From positions 73,320,948 to 73,384,947 of the forward strand of contig OY754464.1 in assembly GCA_963575645.1 (NCBI GenBank): 64,000 nucleotides of DNA. The letters run 5' to 3'. The translations under genes were made by a program, and so were the position numbers. Positions 11,266-23,160 of the stretch are shown here, in pieces. The notes under the pieces were generated by a model. It saw only the letters and a program-made list of their open reading frames with translations. It was not told where the DNA came from and made no database searches. The stretch is from Xanthostigma xanthostigma. Taxonomy: Eukaryota > Arthropoda > Insecta > Raphidioptera > Raphidiidae. Numbering within the stretch: position 1 is the stretch's first letter; each line of letters begins with the position of its first letter.

Positions 11266-12513
11266 TTAAACTGTTTATAAAAATTAAACTACTGAACACA
11301 TTTCAGTGAATTTAAATAGGGTTCTGGTCTGATTGCAAGCAAAGCAAATAAAACATAAACCAAGGCAATCCGACCAAACTTGCGATCTGTAGAGCTCGGA
11401 CGTACGTACGTACATACGTACGTACAGACCAATCGACAACTGTTCGTGATTTTCAATTACAATTTTAGTAGTTTAGCGGTATGTGCAATAGTTTTCTGTC
11501 CACCCTGCGTGGGTGTTCTTTTGAGTTGATCCTTCTGTTCTGAATCCTGCACTGTAATCTCTGAAGTCAGAATCTGGGTCGTAATAATCAAAGTAATGGA
11601 AGTATATTAAGTGTATAAAGTGTTCACATTTTGATGGTAGGGGCTTAATATTATGTTTATGGCATCAGAATGTGCAGTTTAGTGGTTACGGTTTTTAGCT
11701 TCAAACCTTAAAATGCCTGCAGACGCGAAAACATCACGCACAAAATTTCAATGGTAGTTATTAATCTTCAAATCAACATAATGACTCTAAATTGCCAACG
11801 TAATATATTTTCTTTTTTGTTTCTACAAAATGTTTTATTATCTGCGCATTATAAAAGTTTTGTTTTCGTAAAATTGTGTTATAAATTATATAAAACACTC
11901 GAGTCGTTTAGTTTTTGTTTAAGGTTAGAATTCACTTGTTTAATGGCCGATAACGTAAAAGTTGTTCGCAACAAAAACAACGATCAATTCTCTCTTATAG
12001 GGTGCTTACCCTATTTTTTAGAGTGAAATATTTATCATATTTTGATACTCTATCTATATATATTTTTTAAATATAACCCTTTTCGTAAAAACGTCGAGTG
12101 GTCATATTTTTTTCAATTTTTAATTCAGTATCAGTCGAATTTACAATTTAGAATCAGCAACATCTTGTAATCAGTCAACTTTGACATGGAAAATTCGAGA
12201 TTCTAACTATTTTGTTAACAAAATAAAATAAGACACCTTGGTATTATGGTATGATAAAATTATACGGGATACAAGTCTAAAATATTAAAATAATTTTTAT
12301 TCACTAGAACATTATTTATTGGTCAACGTTTCGGCAATATTTCTTGTCTTCTTCAGGACTTTAGATTTTTAAGGTCCTTAGCGGATGGTCATAATAACTA
12401 TCTGTATGCCAAATTTTAGCCCAACCCGTCCAGTGGTTTGAGCTGTGCGTTAATAGATCAGTCATTCAGTCAGTCAGTCAATTAATAAGTCAGTCAAGGT
12501 TTCCTTTTATATA
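11266..12513. other. no gene recognised; one hammerhead-like motif inside
   Basis: AT-rich. A 'cgtacgtacgtacatacgta' type simple repeat lies at 11400-11426. The frame at 11751-12026 shows no known domain. A hammerhead-like motif lies at 12322-12359, and a short (cagt)n run lies near 12463-12480. Confidence 0.4.
12322..12359 (-). ncRNA. hammerhead-like motif 3
   Basis: Minus strand: GTC, CTGAAGA, extra A, stem GACAA/TTGCC with one mismatch, GAAACGTT, GAC. Stem I pairs GTC with GAC, a different pair from other copies, so the pairing is kept while the bases change. Confidence 0.6.
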
Positions 12514-13012
12514 CAGTGTAACCTCTTTATAACGAATCGCAAGGGACCGAGCATTTTTTTCGTTATAAAGAGTTTTCGTTATATGGAGGGAAGAAAGAAA
12601 AATAACCAAATTTCACGTAATTAATTTATTCAAAACACATATAGTCTGTTAACTTTGGCTGACGTTTTTTACTATGCCAATATTTGTTTTGTATTTATTA
12701 AGTATCTTATGCATGTCTGGGAATGTGGTGGAATCATCTTCATTAAACAATAGGAATTTTTCGATAAGTTTGGCGGCATCAAGTGCTTGTTGAATAGTTG
12801 GTGATGGTTCAGAATCGTCCTCTTTACGTCTGTAAATAAGTATATGCTGACGCCTAAATATGAACATATTTCTTCGTAATAGAGAATGGCTGTTGCGCTA
12901 TAAAGAGGGTATTAATGTACGGGTTTTAAGGTAAACCAACCAAATTGTAAAAAAATCTACGTTATAGGGAGTTTTTCGTTATAACGAAGGACGTTATAAA
13001 GAGGTTACACTG
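12514..13012 (-). mobile_element. Tigger/pogo-type transposon remnant
   Basis: The ends CAGTGTAACCTCTTTATAAC and GTTATAAAGAGGTTACACTG are perfect inverted repeats, flanked by TA on both sides (12512-12513 and 13013-13014), as in Tc1/mariner-pogo transposons. The 499-bp element is an internal-deletion derivative that keeps only the transposase C-terminus (12649-12867, minus). A related end fragment, CAGTGAAACCTCTTTGAACT, occurs at 54866. Confidence 0.93.
12649..12867 (-). pseudogene. pogo/Tigger transposase C-terminal fragment
   Basis: The 72-residue minus-strand frame reads, in part, EPSPTIQQALDAAKLIEKF followed by an acidic NEDDSTTF and MHKILNKY. This fits the acidic C-terminal tail of Tigger/Jerky-type transposases, where an ALDA...L..F segment follows the DDE catalytic domain. 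The catalytic DDE core, the CENP-B-like DNA-binding domain and the native start are all missing, so no function remains. The assignment rests on position inside a pogo-type TIR element as well as on the residue pattern. It was not tested by a database search. Confidence 0.75.
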
Positions 13013-13740
13013 TATTTAGAATAATCTAAAGTCGCTGCCAAACCAGATTTTTCTCTGCAACCGATCATGAATTGTGAGGTTAGGGTAACTTAAATAGTAG
13101 ATACCATACTTTCTTAATAACGCTTTAGAGTACTTATTCGTGATACCGCGAAATATACAACGGCAGGCCTTAAATCTGATGCAAGTTGCAGAATGTAGCA
13201 TTCAGTGAAATGGATCCATTTACGAAACAATTATTCTGATATACAACGAACAAAAGAAATACTTTTCATCCATTAAAAGAAATGAAAGACATGTACTCAT
13301 ATTAATTGTAATGTTTTTGTTGTCTTAATCTTAAATAGGACTCTTTTCTTAGTAGAATCCCTACACACAATAAAATAGTAGGGGTGTGCAAATATTTAAA
13401 AAAGCAAGCGTCAGTCGACACTATAAAAAAAAAGATTTCACCAGAGCAAAGATAAAATATTTAACTCGTTTGTTTATTTCGTACTGTTTGTTTTTCTGCC
13501 CGATTGTTTGTTTCGACATTACATTTATACCAGAAAGTTGACAAGTACTTTTTTTAAACTTAAACCGAAAGTCTCTTATAAATTCTTGCATGATTACCAT
13601 TTCTCCGTGTGTTGACAGTGATTTAAAAATTCGTAATAACAGGTTATTTTTGGTGTGTTAGTTTTTACTGACCCCCTCCCCAAATTGCTGTTCGAGTGAT
13701 TCAATGAAATGTCATTGAAATTATGCAATAAGGGGTCCAG
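13013..13740. other. no gene recognised
   Basis: The frame at 13016-13201 (minus) has no recognisable motif. Otherwise AT-rich with homopolymer runs. Confidence 0.35.
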
Positions 13741-14121
13741 TACGATAACTCGATGTGCCCAAATTTTGCCTTTTTTTTAGTCATAGAAAACGTTAAATTT
13801 GACGTTCACAAATTTCCTTAAAACTACGTAAAAACTTTTCGTCTTTCACTGTCATGTTTTGAATCTAACCAATCAGAAATCACATATACAGGTCATAGCA
13901 ACTGGCGTAGAAGTACTGTATTACTATCTCACTCTGTATACAGGACCCCGTAATTGTTTTTTAAAGAACTCCTCCCAAACACCTTCCCCTTTTCACTGCG
14001 CAAAAAAATTAATTTATAAAAATAAATTTTCCGCAGTTAAATGGCTAATAACACTGTTATTTGTTTTCTAAAGTAATAATTGTGCGTTTCCAATGGATAT
14101 TTTGCACATCGAGTTATCGTA
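13741..14121. repeat. TIR element R4, copy a (MITE)
   Basis: The ends TACGATAACTCGATGTGC and GCACATCGAGTTATCGTA are inverted repeats. If the outermost TA is a target duplication, this is a Tc1/mariner-type MITE. A partial inverted relative lies at 21642-21877, sharing 'accaatcagaaatcacatat' and the 'gatgtgcccaaatttt' end. The frame at 13859-14071 is inside it and is not a gene. Confidence 0.75.
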
Positions 14122-15274
14122 CTTTAAGCCGGTTGTAGCCCTCCTTGGTCAGCTGTCAAAAACGTTTGCTGTTGTTATCGAATTATACTTCACTTGATAA
14201 ACTGTACTTTTTCCACAATTTTAATCTATAATAATTGTAATAAGTGTAATTTAGCGAAACTCGCAAGTCACAGGGTCGACCATTCATGAACTTATATTGT
14301 TTAAAACTTTTTGACACTCTGTATAAAGCAACTAACAGATTGTTATATTTTGAAATAAATATGTAAATGTTAATTATTGATTTTCAAAGAAATGAACTTA
14401 AAAAAAGATATATTGTTAAAAGTAACGTAAAAAAATTAATTGGATGAAAAAATTTGATAACAAGCTTGAAAGAAATTTCATATTCTAAGAAAATTGATTG
14501 AACACGGACAGCATTATGGCAGAATATATTTTTCAAGAAGCTTTTCAAGATTCAGTAGCCATATGAAAATAAATCATCTGAGAAAAATGTTCCCTTTAAA
14601 AATATATAGGTTTAGTTAGGTATACATTTTAGATATTTTTGTATTCAGTTTATAGAATCAAACGGCTTTTTTATAAAACTGTGTAATCATGGCTGATACG
14701 CTGGACTAGTCATAATAATAATAATAATAATAATAGTATATTGTGCGGCTAGTGAGAGAAGGAGAAGATTCCATGAGCGTGAAATTAACACGTGAGTGGA
14801 ATATTCTCGTTCGATCAATAGTCGCACATAATACTTTATTCAACTAGCACGAGTAATATGTAATCGATGCCCTGATAAAAGAGGGAGAAATAATAAATGA
14901 CTTCATTGATTGACGTACCCACCGCCCTCGATGCACACAAGATGGCCCTGACTTTCGCTGAATTGCGATGTTATTTTCATATATACAAATCGCTACCGCG
15001 TTCCTACTGATTCAGAAACTATGCAATAATATACATTACCGTACAGTTTCGGCTCGCTACCGCGTTCCTATTGGTCAGAAAACTATGCAGTAATACATTA
15101 TCGTTCAGTTTCGGCTTATTATCCGCACTCTACGCGTCAACATGAAGTAATTTACTATTTCTCCCGAATTTAGCTGGGCCCCGAAATTATATATTACTCA
15201 CGCATGTTGAATAAAACTATTTATTTGGTTTACAACACAGTACAAATAGCGTCATAAAATTAAATTACAGTATT
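14122..15274. other. no gene; small tandem duplication and ATA repeat
   Basis: An (ATA)n run lies at 14711-14735. Two tandem copies of a ~70-bp unit, marked by 'cgctaccgcgttccta' and 'acagtttcggct', lie at about 14991-15115. No coding similarity was recognised. Confidence 0.5.
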
Positions 15275-15720
15275 CCTTTTAAAGAATAAGTCCCAGCAGG
15301 TATATTTTTAATTTCCTTTTAAATTTATTTTTATTTGGTTCATATTTTAGATGATTTGGCATTTTATTGTGTTTTCTAATCATGGCATTTCTGACACCCC
15401 TATATGTGATTGTCAGCGCTGAGAAATCGGTTTTCAAATTATTTTTGTCACGAGTGATGTAATCATGAGCTCTATGGTTCCTATTGAATAAATATGGATG
15501 ATCTTTTATAAATTTGCGGCATTCATAGATGTACCTATACACCATATACAGTGAGAATTGATAGTTTAGTAAATAATCCACGACAGCTTGCGCGAGGTGT
15601 CACGTTTGCCATGATTCTGATTCACTTTTTTTGCAACTTAAAAATCTTAATGGTATGAACAGAACTGCCCCAAAAAATGATACCATACTGCACGATGGAA
15701 TGAAAATATGCATGATATAC
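15275..15720 (-). pseudogene. LINE reverse transcriptase C-terminal fragment
   Basis: On the minus strand the upstream part (about 15720-15590) reads YFHSIVQYGIIFWGSS then IKIFKLQK, the usual 'YFHS..SYGI..WG' and 'LQKR' pattern at the end of the reverse transcriptase domain of jockey/CR1-like non-LTR retrotransposons. A second open part (15581-15279) reads YIYECRKFI, then RGVRNAMIRKHNKMPNHLK and FKRKLKIYLL. This fits the C-terminal tail of the same protein, where an 'YN.LP..IK....FK..LK..L' pattern is common. Stops and a frame change separate the two parts. The catalytic YADD-containing core and the endonuclease are absent, so this is a 5'-truncated, decayed LINE. Confidence 0.8.
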
Positions 15721-15774
15721 ATTTGTTAACATATTTTGGGCGTTCCATAATTTTTGAACAGTGCTTATTATTCA

Positions 15775-15915
15775 AATAAATAAAATTGTCGACCAATTTT
15801 TCTCAGACCAATATATTGACAAAAAATAATAAAATTACAAATCAATATAACACAAGATGACGTTTCGATCCGGATTTGGATCTTCTTCAGAAATACCTAA
15901 AAATGTAAAAATTAA
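15775..15915 (-). mobile_element. half-copy of hammerhead-like element (44-kb family)
   Basis: The sequence 'ttttctcagaccaatatatt' and the adjoining motif match the left arm of the paired element at 44170-44540. Only one arm is present here. Confidence 0.65.
15857..15891 (-). ncRNA. hammerhead-like motif 4
   Basis: Minus strand: CTGAAGA, extra A, stem GATCC/GGATC, GAAACGTC. The stem II pairing is perfect. Stem I is weak (T-A only). Confidence 0.55.
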
Positions 15916-16586
15916 TTAGTATTAAGTTATTTATTATCTAATAGAAATCACTAAAGATTGAAAGTATGAATGATTAAAAAAATTATGAAAAATTAATTTC
16001 TCATATTTTTTTTAATCATTCACAATAATCATCCCCACCACCTCACCTATTATCAGGGGAAGGGGGTGACTTTTGTTTTTGAAATGGGAACCCCCATTTT
16101 TTTTATTTTTTTATCGGTTCACGTTCTCTGAGGATTGCCTACGCAAGTGATTGAAGTCAGTATAATATGTACCAAAAGTTTCATCCTCTATTCTATAAAA
16201 TCGGAACCATTTTGACATCCGCCACTTGGACCATATGTTTTAATATGAAAATCGGCCTTTATTTTACGTAGGTACAGTGAAACAAAAAGATTTCAAAATA
16301 GGTTTGCTCAAGCATAAACTGAGCAGAACTGACGAGGAATCTGTTTAAACGGTTGAAAGCAAGTCAATAGCAGGTTGGAATTTATAGAGAAGGTTCCCAT
16401 ATATGTGAAGCGGATAAAGCAGCGTTGCCTAAACTGGAATCCGCGGTCACCCGATGGATCCACAAACTCGTATCTGGCATAAGAAAGCCAAACTGTATGA
16501 ACGCCTTTCGACATCAAAGAGTGATATATTTTGTTTACACTATAACCTACAGAAGTGAAACATATCCAAAAGTTACATCTAAATAT

Positions 16587-16880
16587 TGTAACAAAACTGT
16601 TCTAGTCCGTGGTGGAAATTATTTATTTATAATAATAAATGTTTAACAAAACGCACAAACGAAAGCGTACTTCATCAACTTAACAGAAATAATAGCGTTA
16701 ACAGAAATAAAACTAATAGTTCTAAATAATAAAATAAAAGACTGAGTAGCAGAGAATATAGTCATTAAATTATGTACACAAAATATTTACAACACACAAA
16801 CACAACAAAGTTTATCTAGTACTCTTATTTACACTTGTATATAAACTACATTTACACGATTATTTACAAAAAGTTATTTA
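16587..16880. repeat. interspersed repeat R3, copy b
   Basis: Starts TGTAACAAAACTGTTCTAGT, the same 5' end as 10148, followed by matching blocks. See copy a for the possible LTR interpretation. Confidence 0.5.
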
Positions 16881-17643
16881 TGTAAAACCAGATTTATATA
16901 ATTGCACTCAATGGTTTACACACACAAAACTTGATTTATCTTCACATTCGTAGACGCTCGCTTTATATACCTAATCTCTCGGCGAATGTGTACTGCAGGC
17001 ATATTATGGTTTTAATTTGAATAAAATCTTTAGAGTATTGTCATCAGAAACAACACTTGTATGCAAAACTTGAATTCAACATACAAGATTTGTGACAGAG
17101 AACAATGCAAGTTAAATAAAAGGTTACAAAAAGATTAGGAAACGCTGGGATACAGTATCATCAGGGCTTGTTATACGGGATAAGACAGGATAGTATCAAA
17201 TGTTTATTGCGTACTGTATGATTTCATGTACCTATGTATATAGAATACACAAGGCTGTAGTTGAAATAATATTAGGTGAGCTATCAAACAATTTAGGGTA
17301 AGTATTTGAAGCAGCGTGAAAATTTGTGTCACACTTCTTTTATTTATAATATCTAAACACAAAATCGAAGACTTGGCTGAAGGGTAATAATCGGTCCTAA
17401 GCTGTGAATTCTTAACTTGGCGAAATTTAATTTGTCAAAAAAGACTTTAAAACATTTTGAAATTTTAATACCTTCAAATTCAGTATTTAATAAAATAAAA
17501 AATAAATAAGCCAGATCATTTAGTCTGCCACGCCGTTACAAAACTGTCTATTATACGTGGGTGTGGGTAAGACGCTAAGGGTAGGTTGGAATGTGAGAGA
17601 GCATATATCGGCGGCCGTCTGGGTCAATTGCACAGCAACACGC
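16881..17643. other. no gene recognised
   Basis: AT-rich sequence with no repeat partner found in the window. Confidence 0.3.
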
Positions 17644-17872
17644 TTCAACTCAGCTCTTAACTTTTTTTTTATTTGCTTCCAATTAGCTCCTCTCTGGGAC
17701 CAAAATTCAAAAATAATTGTAAATTATGTTACCAGGGCGATAATAACGAATCGATTGACACCTTATTTATCAAACTCGGATTAATAATTTAGGCGCTACG
17801 GTGGAACATCCGTAAATACAAACATACATAGACTGCTAAACTCATAATGCTTCCTTTTGGCTTCGCCGCTGT
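17644..17872 (+). repeat. interspersed repeat R5, copy a
   Basis: Shares blocks with an inverted copy at 37925-38150, including 'gaatcgattgacacc', 'tttaggcgctacggtggaac' and 'gcttccttttggcttcgccg'. A weaker, partial match (tctgggaccaaaattcaaaa) begins at about 42802. The frame at 17557-17784 overlaps it and is not a gene. Confidence 0.7.
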
Positions 17873-18790
17873 CAAGTCAATAAGTTTATAATATTCATAA
17901 CCGCGGTTTTCAAATAAAAAGACGGGTTGCACTCCGGGAGTGCAGGCAGATGTGAAAACTTGAATATTAACGTCTTACGAATTTTCGATCAGGTCACGTG
18001 TCCTGACGCGAGTTCAACATTTTTTACCCATTACAAAAAAAGTGTACAAAAGTTTTCGTCTTACGAATTTTCGATCAGATCTTACGCATTTTCGATCAGG
18101 TCTTACGAATTTTCGATCTGACGCGAGTTTAACATTTTTTACCCATTACAAAAAAAGTGTACAACGCCGCTAAAGAAGTTTTCACTTCAAAAATTGACCG
18201 GTTTTAGTGCTCAGCCTTACTTTTGACTGTAGTCAGTGATCACAGTTCAATTCGTCACGTTCCAGCTACAACCAATCACACCCGTATTAACGTTTCGAGT
18301 TACATGTCTGCCTAAAGTTTTAGTTACGATGGAAATGGTGAGGGGGTGGAAAGATCGGTGGTTTAAACACGGTATCAGCGAAGCTCTAAGCTCAAGATTC
18401 TCGTAGTTTCAAAATACCAAGAAAGTTTCCTGACAGTATGGCGACATCAAGGATCTATCTTATAATAATTCACGAGGATTATAGATGCCGGGGTAATTAT
18501 CCACACATATAATGTGTGTGATACCCCAGTGCAGTGGTGAAACCAGAAACTTATATAGTATATAGAAGTTTCTAGATTATCCTTGTCTTAAAATGTACAA
18601 TTAATAGATTGTAGAAGTTTTTAAATATGGTGTAATATTTAGATATTGACTTTACAAAAAACTAAAACAGTTGGCAAAACCAAAAGTTCACATTCCTCTG
18701 TTTTTTTACTGTGTGACCAAAGTTGAAAATTAGAAAAAAACATTTTTTTTTAAAAAGATTACTGAAAAATTAAAAAAAAATAAATATTTT
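17873..18790. other. no gene; small tandem repeats near 18050
   Basis: Three near-copies of 'tcttacgaattttcgatcag' lie at 18058-18120, with a further one at about 17971. The block 'acattttttacccattacaa' occurs twice (about 18018 and 18132). A palindromic stretch around 'ccacacatataatgtgtgtg' lies near 18500. No gene was recognised. Confidence 0.5.
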
Positions 18791-19441
18791 ACTATTCCAA
18801 CCCACAAGTGGGGAATGGTAGGTACTAGTTTAGGTCAAAAATCACTTTTCAAAAATTTTACAATATCTTTCCGTTTTGAGGTCCCCCAAAAACATATTTT
18901 TGGAAAAACTCTGTACGTCTGTTAGTCTATTTGTCTGTGAACACGATACAGGTCAAACGGATGAGCGGATTGAAACCAAACTTTGCGAGGATGTTTGATA
19001 TGCAAATTTGAAGAGCCCTATTGTTTTTGGGGAAAATAGGCGCATGCGCAGAAGAGATATACTTTGCTAAAACGGTGTTTTTTATATAATAATGGTATAT
19101 TTTTCATAACGGCTTATTATGCTATTTATTTTTTCAAGAAAGTTTTGTTAAAATTTTTTTTTTCTAAACTAGTTTTGCAAATATTTTGAAAATAAAAAAA
19201 ATCAGCCGCTCTTTTGTTTTATGGATCTGTCAGAAATAAACTAGTTAGACATGCTTTGATTAATTTTTACATGACGTGGAACATATTATGTAGGTAACCA
19301 TGGAAATGAATAGTTAATATCATATTGAATACTAGCCATTACCTGCGTCACCTCACGCGATATAGAAATTTTATTTTCTTTATTATAGTCAAATGTCAAC
19401 ATTTTTTAAGTTGGAATGGTCCCGTCGCCCAATTGGCTGGA
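18791..19441 (+). repeat. 650-bp interspersed repeat R2, copy b
   Basis: Nearly full-length plus-strand copy: the CCCACAAGTGGGGAATGGT hairpin end at the left, 'gaacacgatacaggtcaaac' in the middle, and 'cccaattggctgg' at the right. It has lost part of the tail of the 5' block after 'gaggtccccc'. Confidence 0.85.
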
Positions 19442-19480
19442 TTTTTTTATGTTCAAACAATGTATTAATAAAAAAATCTT

Positions 19481-19990
19481 TATATACAGAGTGTCCCACG
19501 ACATGACTGCCATAGCCTTGGACTGTGTTTCTGGGGTGATTTCAAGTCAAAAATGTCTAATAAACATATACCCGGAACGCTATCCTAACTGAGCTAGAAG
19601 CATTTGAAATTTTAGATAAGTGGTAGTAGGAATTCTCTACTAATTTAAAAACCATTTAAAAAGAAATCGCTTTATTGAATTAGTTGCTCAAAATGTCCAC
19701 CCAGTTGCTGTATACATAATCTAGCTCTTCTTAAAATTGAAGAGTCTCAAGATCAGCACGAATAATTACTAATGGTAATTCACAGCCATTTGGTCTTTTT
19801 AATAATAAAAAAACCAATAGCCGAACCTAACGCCTGCATTAGTGGGCTTACTTATATAAAATTTCAAATGCTTCTAGCTCAGTTAGGATAGCGTTCCGGG
19901 TAATATGTTCATTAGACATTTTTGACTTGAAATCACCCCAGCAACACAGTCCCAGGCTATGTTAGTCATGTCGTGGGACACTCTGTATAT
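19481..19990. mobile_element. long-TIR DNA transposon remnant
   Basis: Ends TATATACAGAGTGTCCCACG and CGTGGGACACTCTGTATATA are perfect inverted repeats. The homology of the arms extends about 140 bp inward (for example 'cagttaggatagcgttccgg' on the right against its complement on the left). The middle (19630-19850) is unique and has no open transposase. The superfamily was not resolved; long TIRs and a possible TATA duplication would fit several. Confidence 0.85.
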
Positions 19991-19994
19991 AAAA

Positions 19995-20240
19995 ATCTCG
20001 TGTCACATTATTCGTCCGCGCTAATCTCCGAAATCACTGAAGCGATTTTGATGAAATTTAGTAAATGTGTCTTGCTTGGTTCAATTTACGCTATAGGCTA
20101 GTTTTTATTAACTATTTTGTATAAAATCATTGTGTTTTGGGAAAATAAATTGTTTTAGTAACATATAACATCTGATAGAATTTACTCAAAGCTATTAGTT
20201 CAGAAGCAAACAAAAAAAAACTGGTTTAGTATCAAGTAGC
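19995..20240 (+). repeat. interspersed repeat R6, copy a
   Basis: Matches 54075-54310: 'cgcgctaatctccgaaa', 'gtcttgcttggttcaa' against 'gccttgcttggtgcaa', and 'tcaaagct..tagttcagaag'. It looks like the internal part of a degenerate Helitron or similar element, but neither end was identified. Confidence 0.6.
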
Positions 20241-21189
20241 GTCGTCCCATAAAAGTGTCGCGTGACTGTCCAGATTTTTTTTTAATGACTACTCAAACAT
20301 GTTTGTCGACCTCTGCATTCGACTATCCACTTAGTGTGAGATATTATTAATAATTCAGAAATACGCTGTTATTGATATTTAACAACGCCCTTTTCACATC
20401 AATTGACAACTTTGAACTATTCGTGGTTACTGTTTAGGATGTTAATTGGCTAGGATGTCATTTTCCTAGAAATTGTTAAGCCAGTCGTTAACTATTACCG
20501 GAACTATTAAAAGTATCAATTATGGTTTTATTTTATGTCATATTTAAAAAATATTAATAAAACTAGATTGACCTGTGCGAATTATTCGCACTAAATAAGT
20601 ATAATAATTATCACTTTACAAAATTATTTTTTAAATATGATTGCAGGTATTCTAATTTTGCACACTGCTTATAACGTTCTTCTTTTTGTTGTATTACAAT
20701 ATGAAGCTCAGATGACAGATTAAAGAAATATTTTACTAAAATTGTCATATATATAGGCGCAAGTAGCAAAAGCGTTGAGCTAAGCCGTCAGATGGCATCA
20801 TGCAGCATTGCTGTGACGTTGTTCAACGTTGCTCTCTGTTTCAAAATTAAAGCCGTCAGATGGCAGAATGCAGTATTGTGTCTGTTGTATTACAATATGA
20901 AGGTCAGATGACAGATCGAAGTGTTGACGTTGTTTCAAAATTAAAGCCGTCAGATGGCAGACGTTGTTCAGTGTTGCTGTACTTTAATTAATTTACAAAA
21001 ACAAAAGCAATAATAAATTTTTTAGTTGTAGATGTCAGTAGAGCAAGCAATTATCTGTAAAATGATATATAATTTATGTGGAGTAATTGTGAGGTTTTTT
21101 TCTAAAAAGGGAGGCAAACATCTTAAACCTTAGCGTATTAAATATATATGATGCTAATGAACTTATGAATGAGTTATTTATTAAATAGT
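20241..21189. repeat. unresolved sequence with imperfect tandem repeats
   Basis: Between about 20775 and 20985 the block 'aagccgtcagatggca' occurs three times at roughly 60-115-bp spacing, together with 'gttgttcaacgttgctct'-like and 'ttgtattacaatatgaaggt'-like segments. No gene was recognised in the rest of the stretch. Confidence 0.55.
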
Positions 21190-21650
21190 CTAATGGCTAT
21201 ATTCACCGAACGTTAGTAGTTATTTATTCAGTTCATTTGTTCTGCAGGTATAGTTATTCCTCCGAATAAATAGCGATAATTCAATTCACCAACCATAATT
21301 ATGTTTACTGCCAGGTATAAATCTATTCGGTCTTACTTCGAGGATATAAATATTTATATTTCTGATAAAATAATAATGGCCGCCACATAGATCATAATAC
21401 CTAACCTATAAACGTGGAGTATCATATCTACAGTTTGCACTTGTGAATTTATTTATGTGTTGTTCATTAATCTTTTGTGAAGTGTATAGTTGTAAAACAT
21501 TAAAGTTAGTGGAAGTTTTGTTTGCAATTGGCTTAAGATAAAACATTAATTTGTGAAACGTTTTTTTTTTACTTGTACACTAACGCCATCGGTCGGATTT
21601 TTTGGTGAACGTCAAAATATTCAACCAAAAAAAGCAAGGAGTATAGTGCA
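21190..21650 (+). repeat. interspersed repeat R7, copy a (uninterrupted)
   Basis: Shares long blocks with the inverted, interrupted copy at 61400-62680: 'aaatagcgataattcaatt', 'catagatcataatacctaac', and 'aaggagtatagtgcagtgta'. This copy keeps the site that is occupied by two other elements in the second copy. Confidence 0.75.
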
Positions 21651-21877
21651 GTGTATACAAAGTGAGATAGTAATACAGTAATTCTTCACCAGTTGCTATG
21701 ACGTGTATATGTGATTTCTGATTGGTTAGATTCAAAAAATGACAGAGAAAGAAGAACAGTAGTTCCATTTTTTTACGTATTTTTGAGGAAATTTGTGAAT
21801 AATCTGCAAAGTTTTTTCGATGACTTAAAAAAAAGTCAAAATTTGGGCACATCGAGTTATCTCACTGGACCCTTAAA
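21642..21877 (-). repeat. TIR element R4, partial inverted copy b
   Basis: Matches the 5' half of 13741-14121 in the opposite direction, through 'tatatgtgatttctgattgg' to 'gggcacatcgagttatc'. Confidence 0.7.
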
Positions 21878-23160
21878 TTTGTATTTAATTTTTACTCCTT
21901 ATCCCCCGGACTTCATGTGAGAGAACATCCTAAAATTAAAAACTAGCCCCGTACCTGAATGCAGCATCTAATGTAATTGGGTTGCTATTAATTTTCTCTT
22001 CCATTTTCCAATATGTATTTTGATTTTCAAGTAAATCAATTGATCAAACAAACCTACCGAGACTAGAGATCATTTATGGGTGAGTAACGAAGATAGAAAA
22101 TAAAAAGCGTCCCCTTAATGACATACTGTGAAACTATCAATGACAGAGATAGACATAGAGGAGCCGGCGCTACAATATGCAAGAAAGACAATATCCAGCC
22201 GACGACTGGGAAAGGGACGCGCGCAGGGAATTAGCGACCAGGAGAACAGGAGAGAAGCACACGGGAATATTATACAGTTGGCGGCAGTGTGTGTCGACGG
22301 TTTGCACAGAACGGCCGATATTGCAGTGCTCTCTCTTAACTGCTGTTAATAAGTCCGCGTACGATTCTTAAACCATAATTTATAATATCGTTCTACAATA
22401 TTATAATCAGTGTGCCAAACAATTGAACGTTGCGTACGTATATTGTTTTGTTTCCAGTTGTTAACAAAGGAATAACGATTCTCTTGAACAACTGAATATC
22501 GTTGATAAAACAACGTGTATACGAGCTAAAATATAGAAACAGTAAATATAAATAAAAAGAATTTAATATAAATTTTTTAAATATTTATTATTTATTTTAT
22601 GCCTATGAACACATTCTGTTCACATCTAAGGCTGAAATATATTGTTACGCTGTTTTGTTTGTGAATATGTTTCTGCATGATTAATTTTGGGTAAACAAAA
22701 ATGATACGCTTATTTTCGACGAAATTTACATAATTTTGTTTATTTATTATGTATGAATACCGTTATGGAAAATTCATATTAATGCATTTATATAGGACAA
22801 ATACAGCACGATCAGTGTAAAAATTTGTTCTGTTGCGTTTTGAACTTGTCTACCTTTAAGCAATATTCAAGAAGTAAGTACCTAGTTTATTTACTCATCA
22901 TTATATGAAAAAAATTACAAATCAGTAATACATATAATAATTAAAGTTTAAATTAATTAATGTTAATAAGGGAAGCTTCGATCAGGATTATTTTTATTTT
23001 CTTTTTGAAAAAACTTTTCTGTTAAATATTTAATTGATCCGGGCAGATTATTATTTTTTACGATAAGTAGTGAAAATTGTTATCAGTGCTAGATAGATCA
23101 CATTTTAGCAATCGTAATGCTTTCATATTCCATGTATTATAATTGTGATTATTATTTATC
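21878..23160. other. no gene recognised; GC-richer island 22130-22350
   Basis: The island at about 22130-22350 is richer in GC and CpG than its surroundings. Two overlapping plus-strand frames (22128-22349 and 22177-22371) run through it, and neither matches a family I know. It ends in 'gctctctcttaactgctgtt', loosely like the R8 MITE family. It could be a promoter-proximal island or an old element core. Confidence 0.35.

Noticed and set aside
10148..16880. 10148-10480 and 16587-16880 as the two LTRs of one retrotransposon
   Set aside because: Similarity is moderate and no gag, pol or primer-binding site lies between; several unrelated elements do.
17557..17784. 75-codon frame
   Set aside because: It overlaps interspersed repeat R5, which is broken in its other copies.
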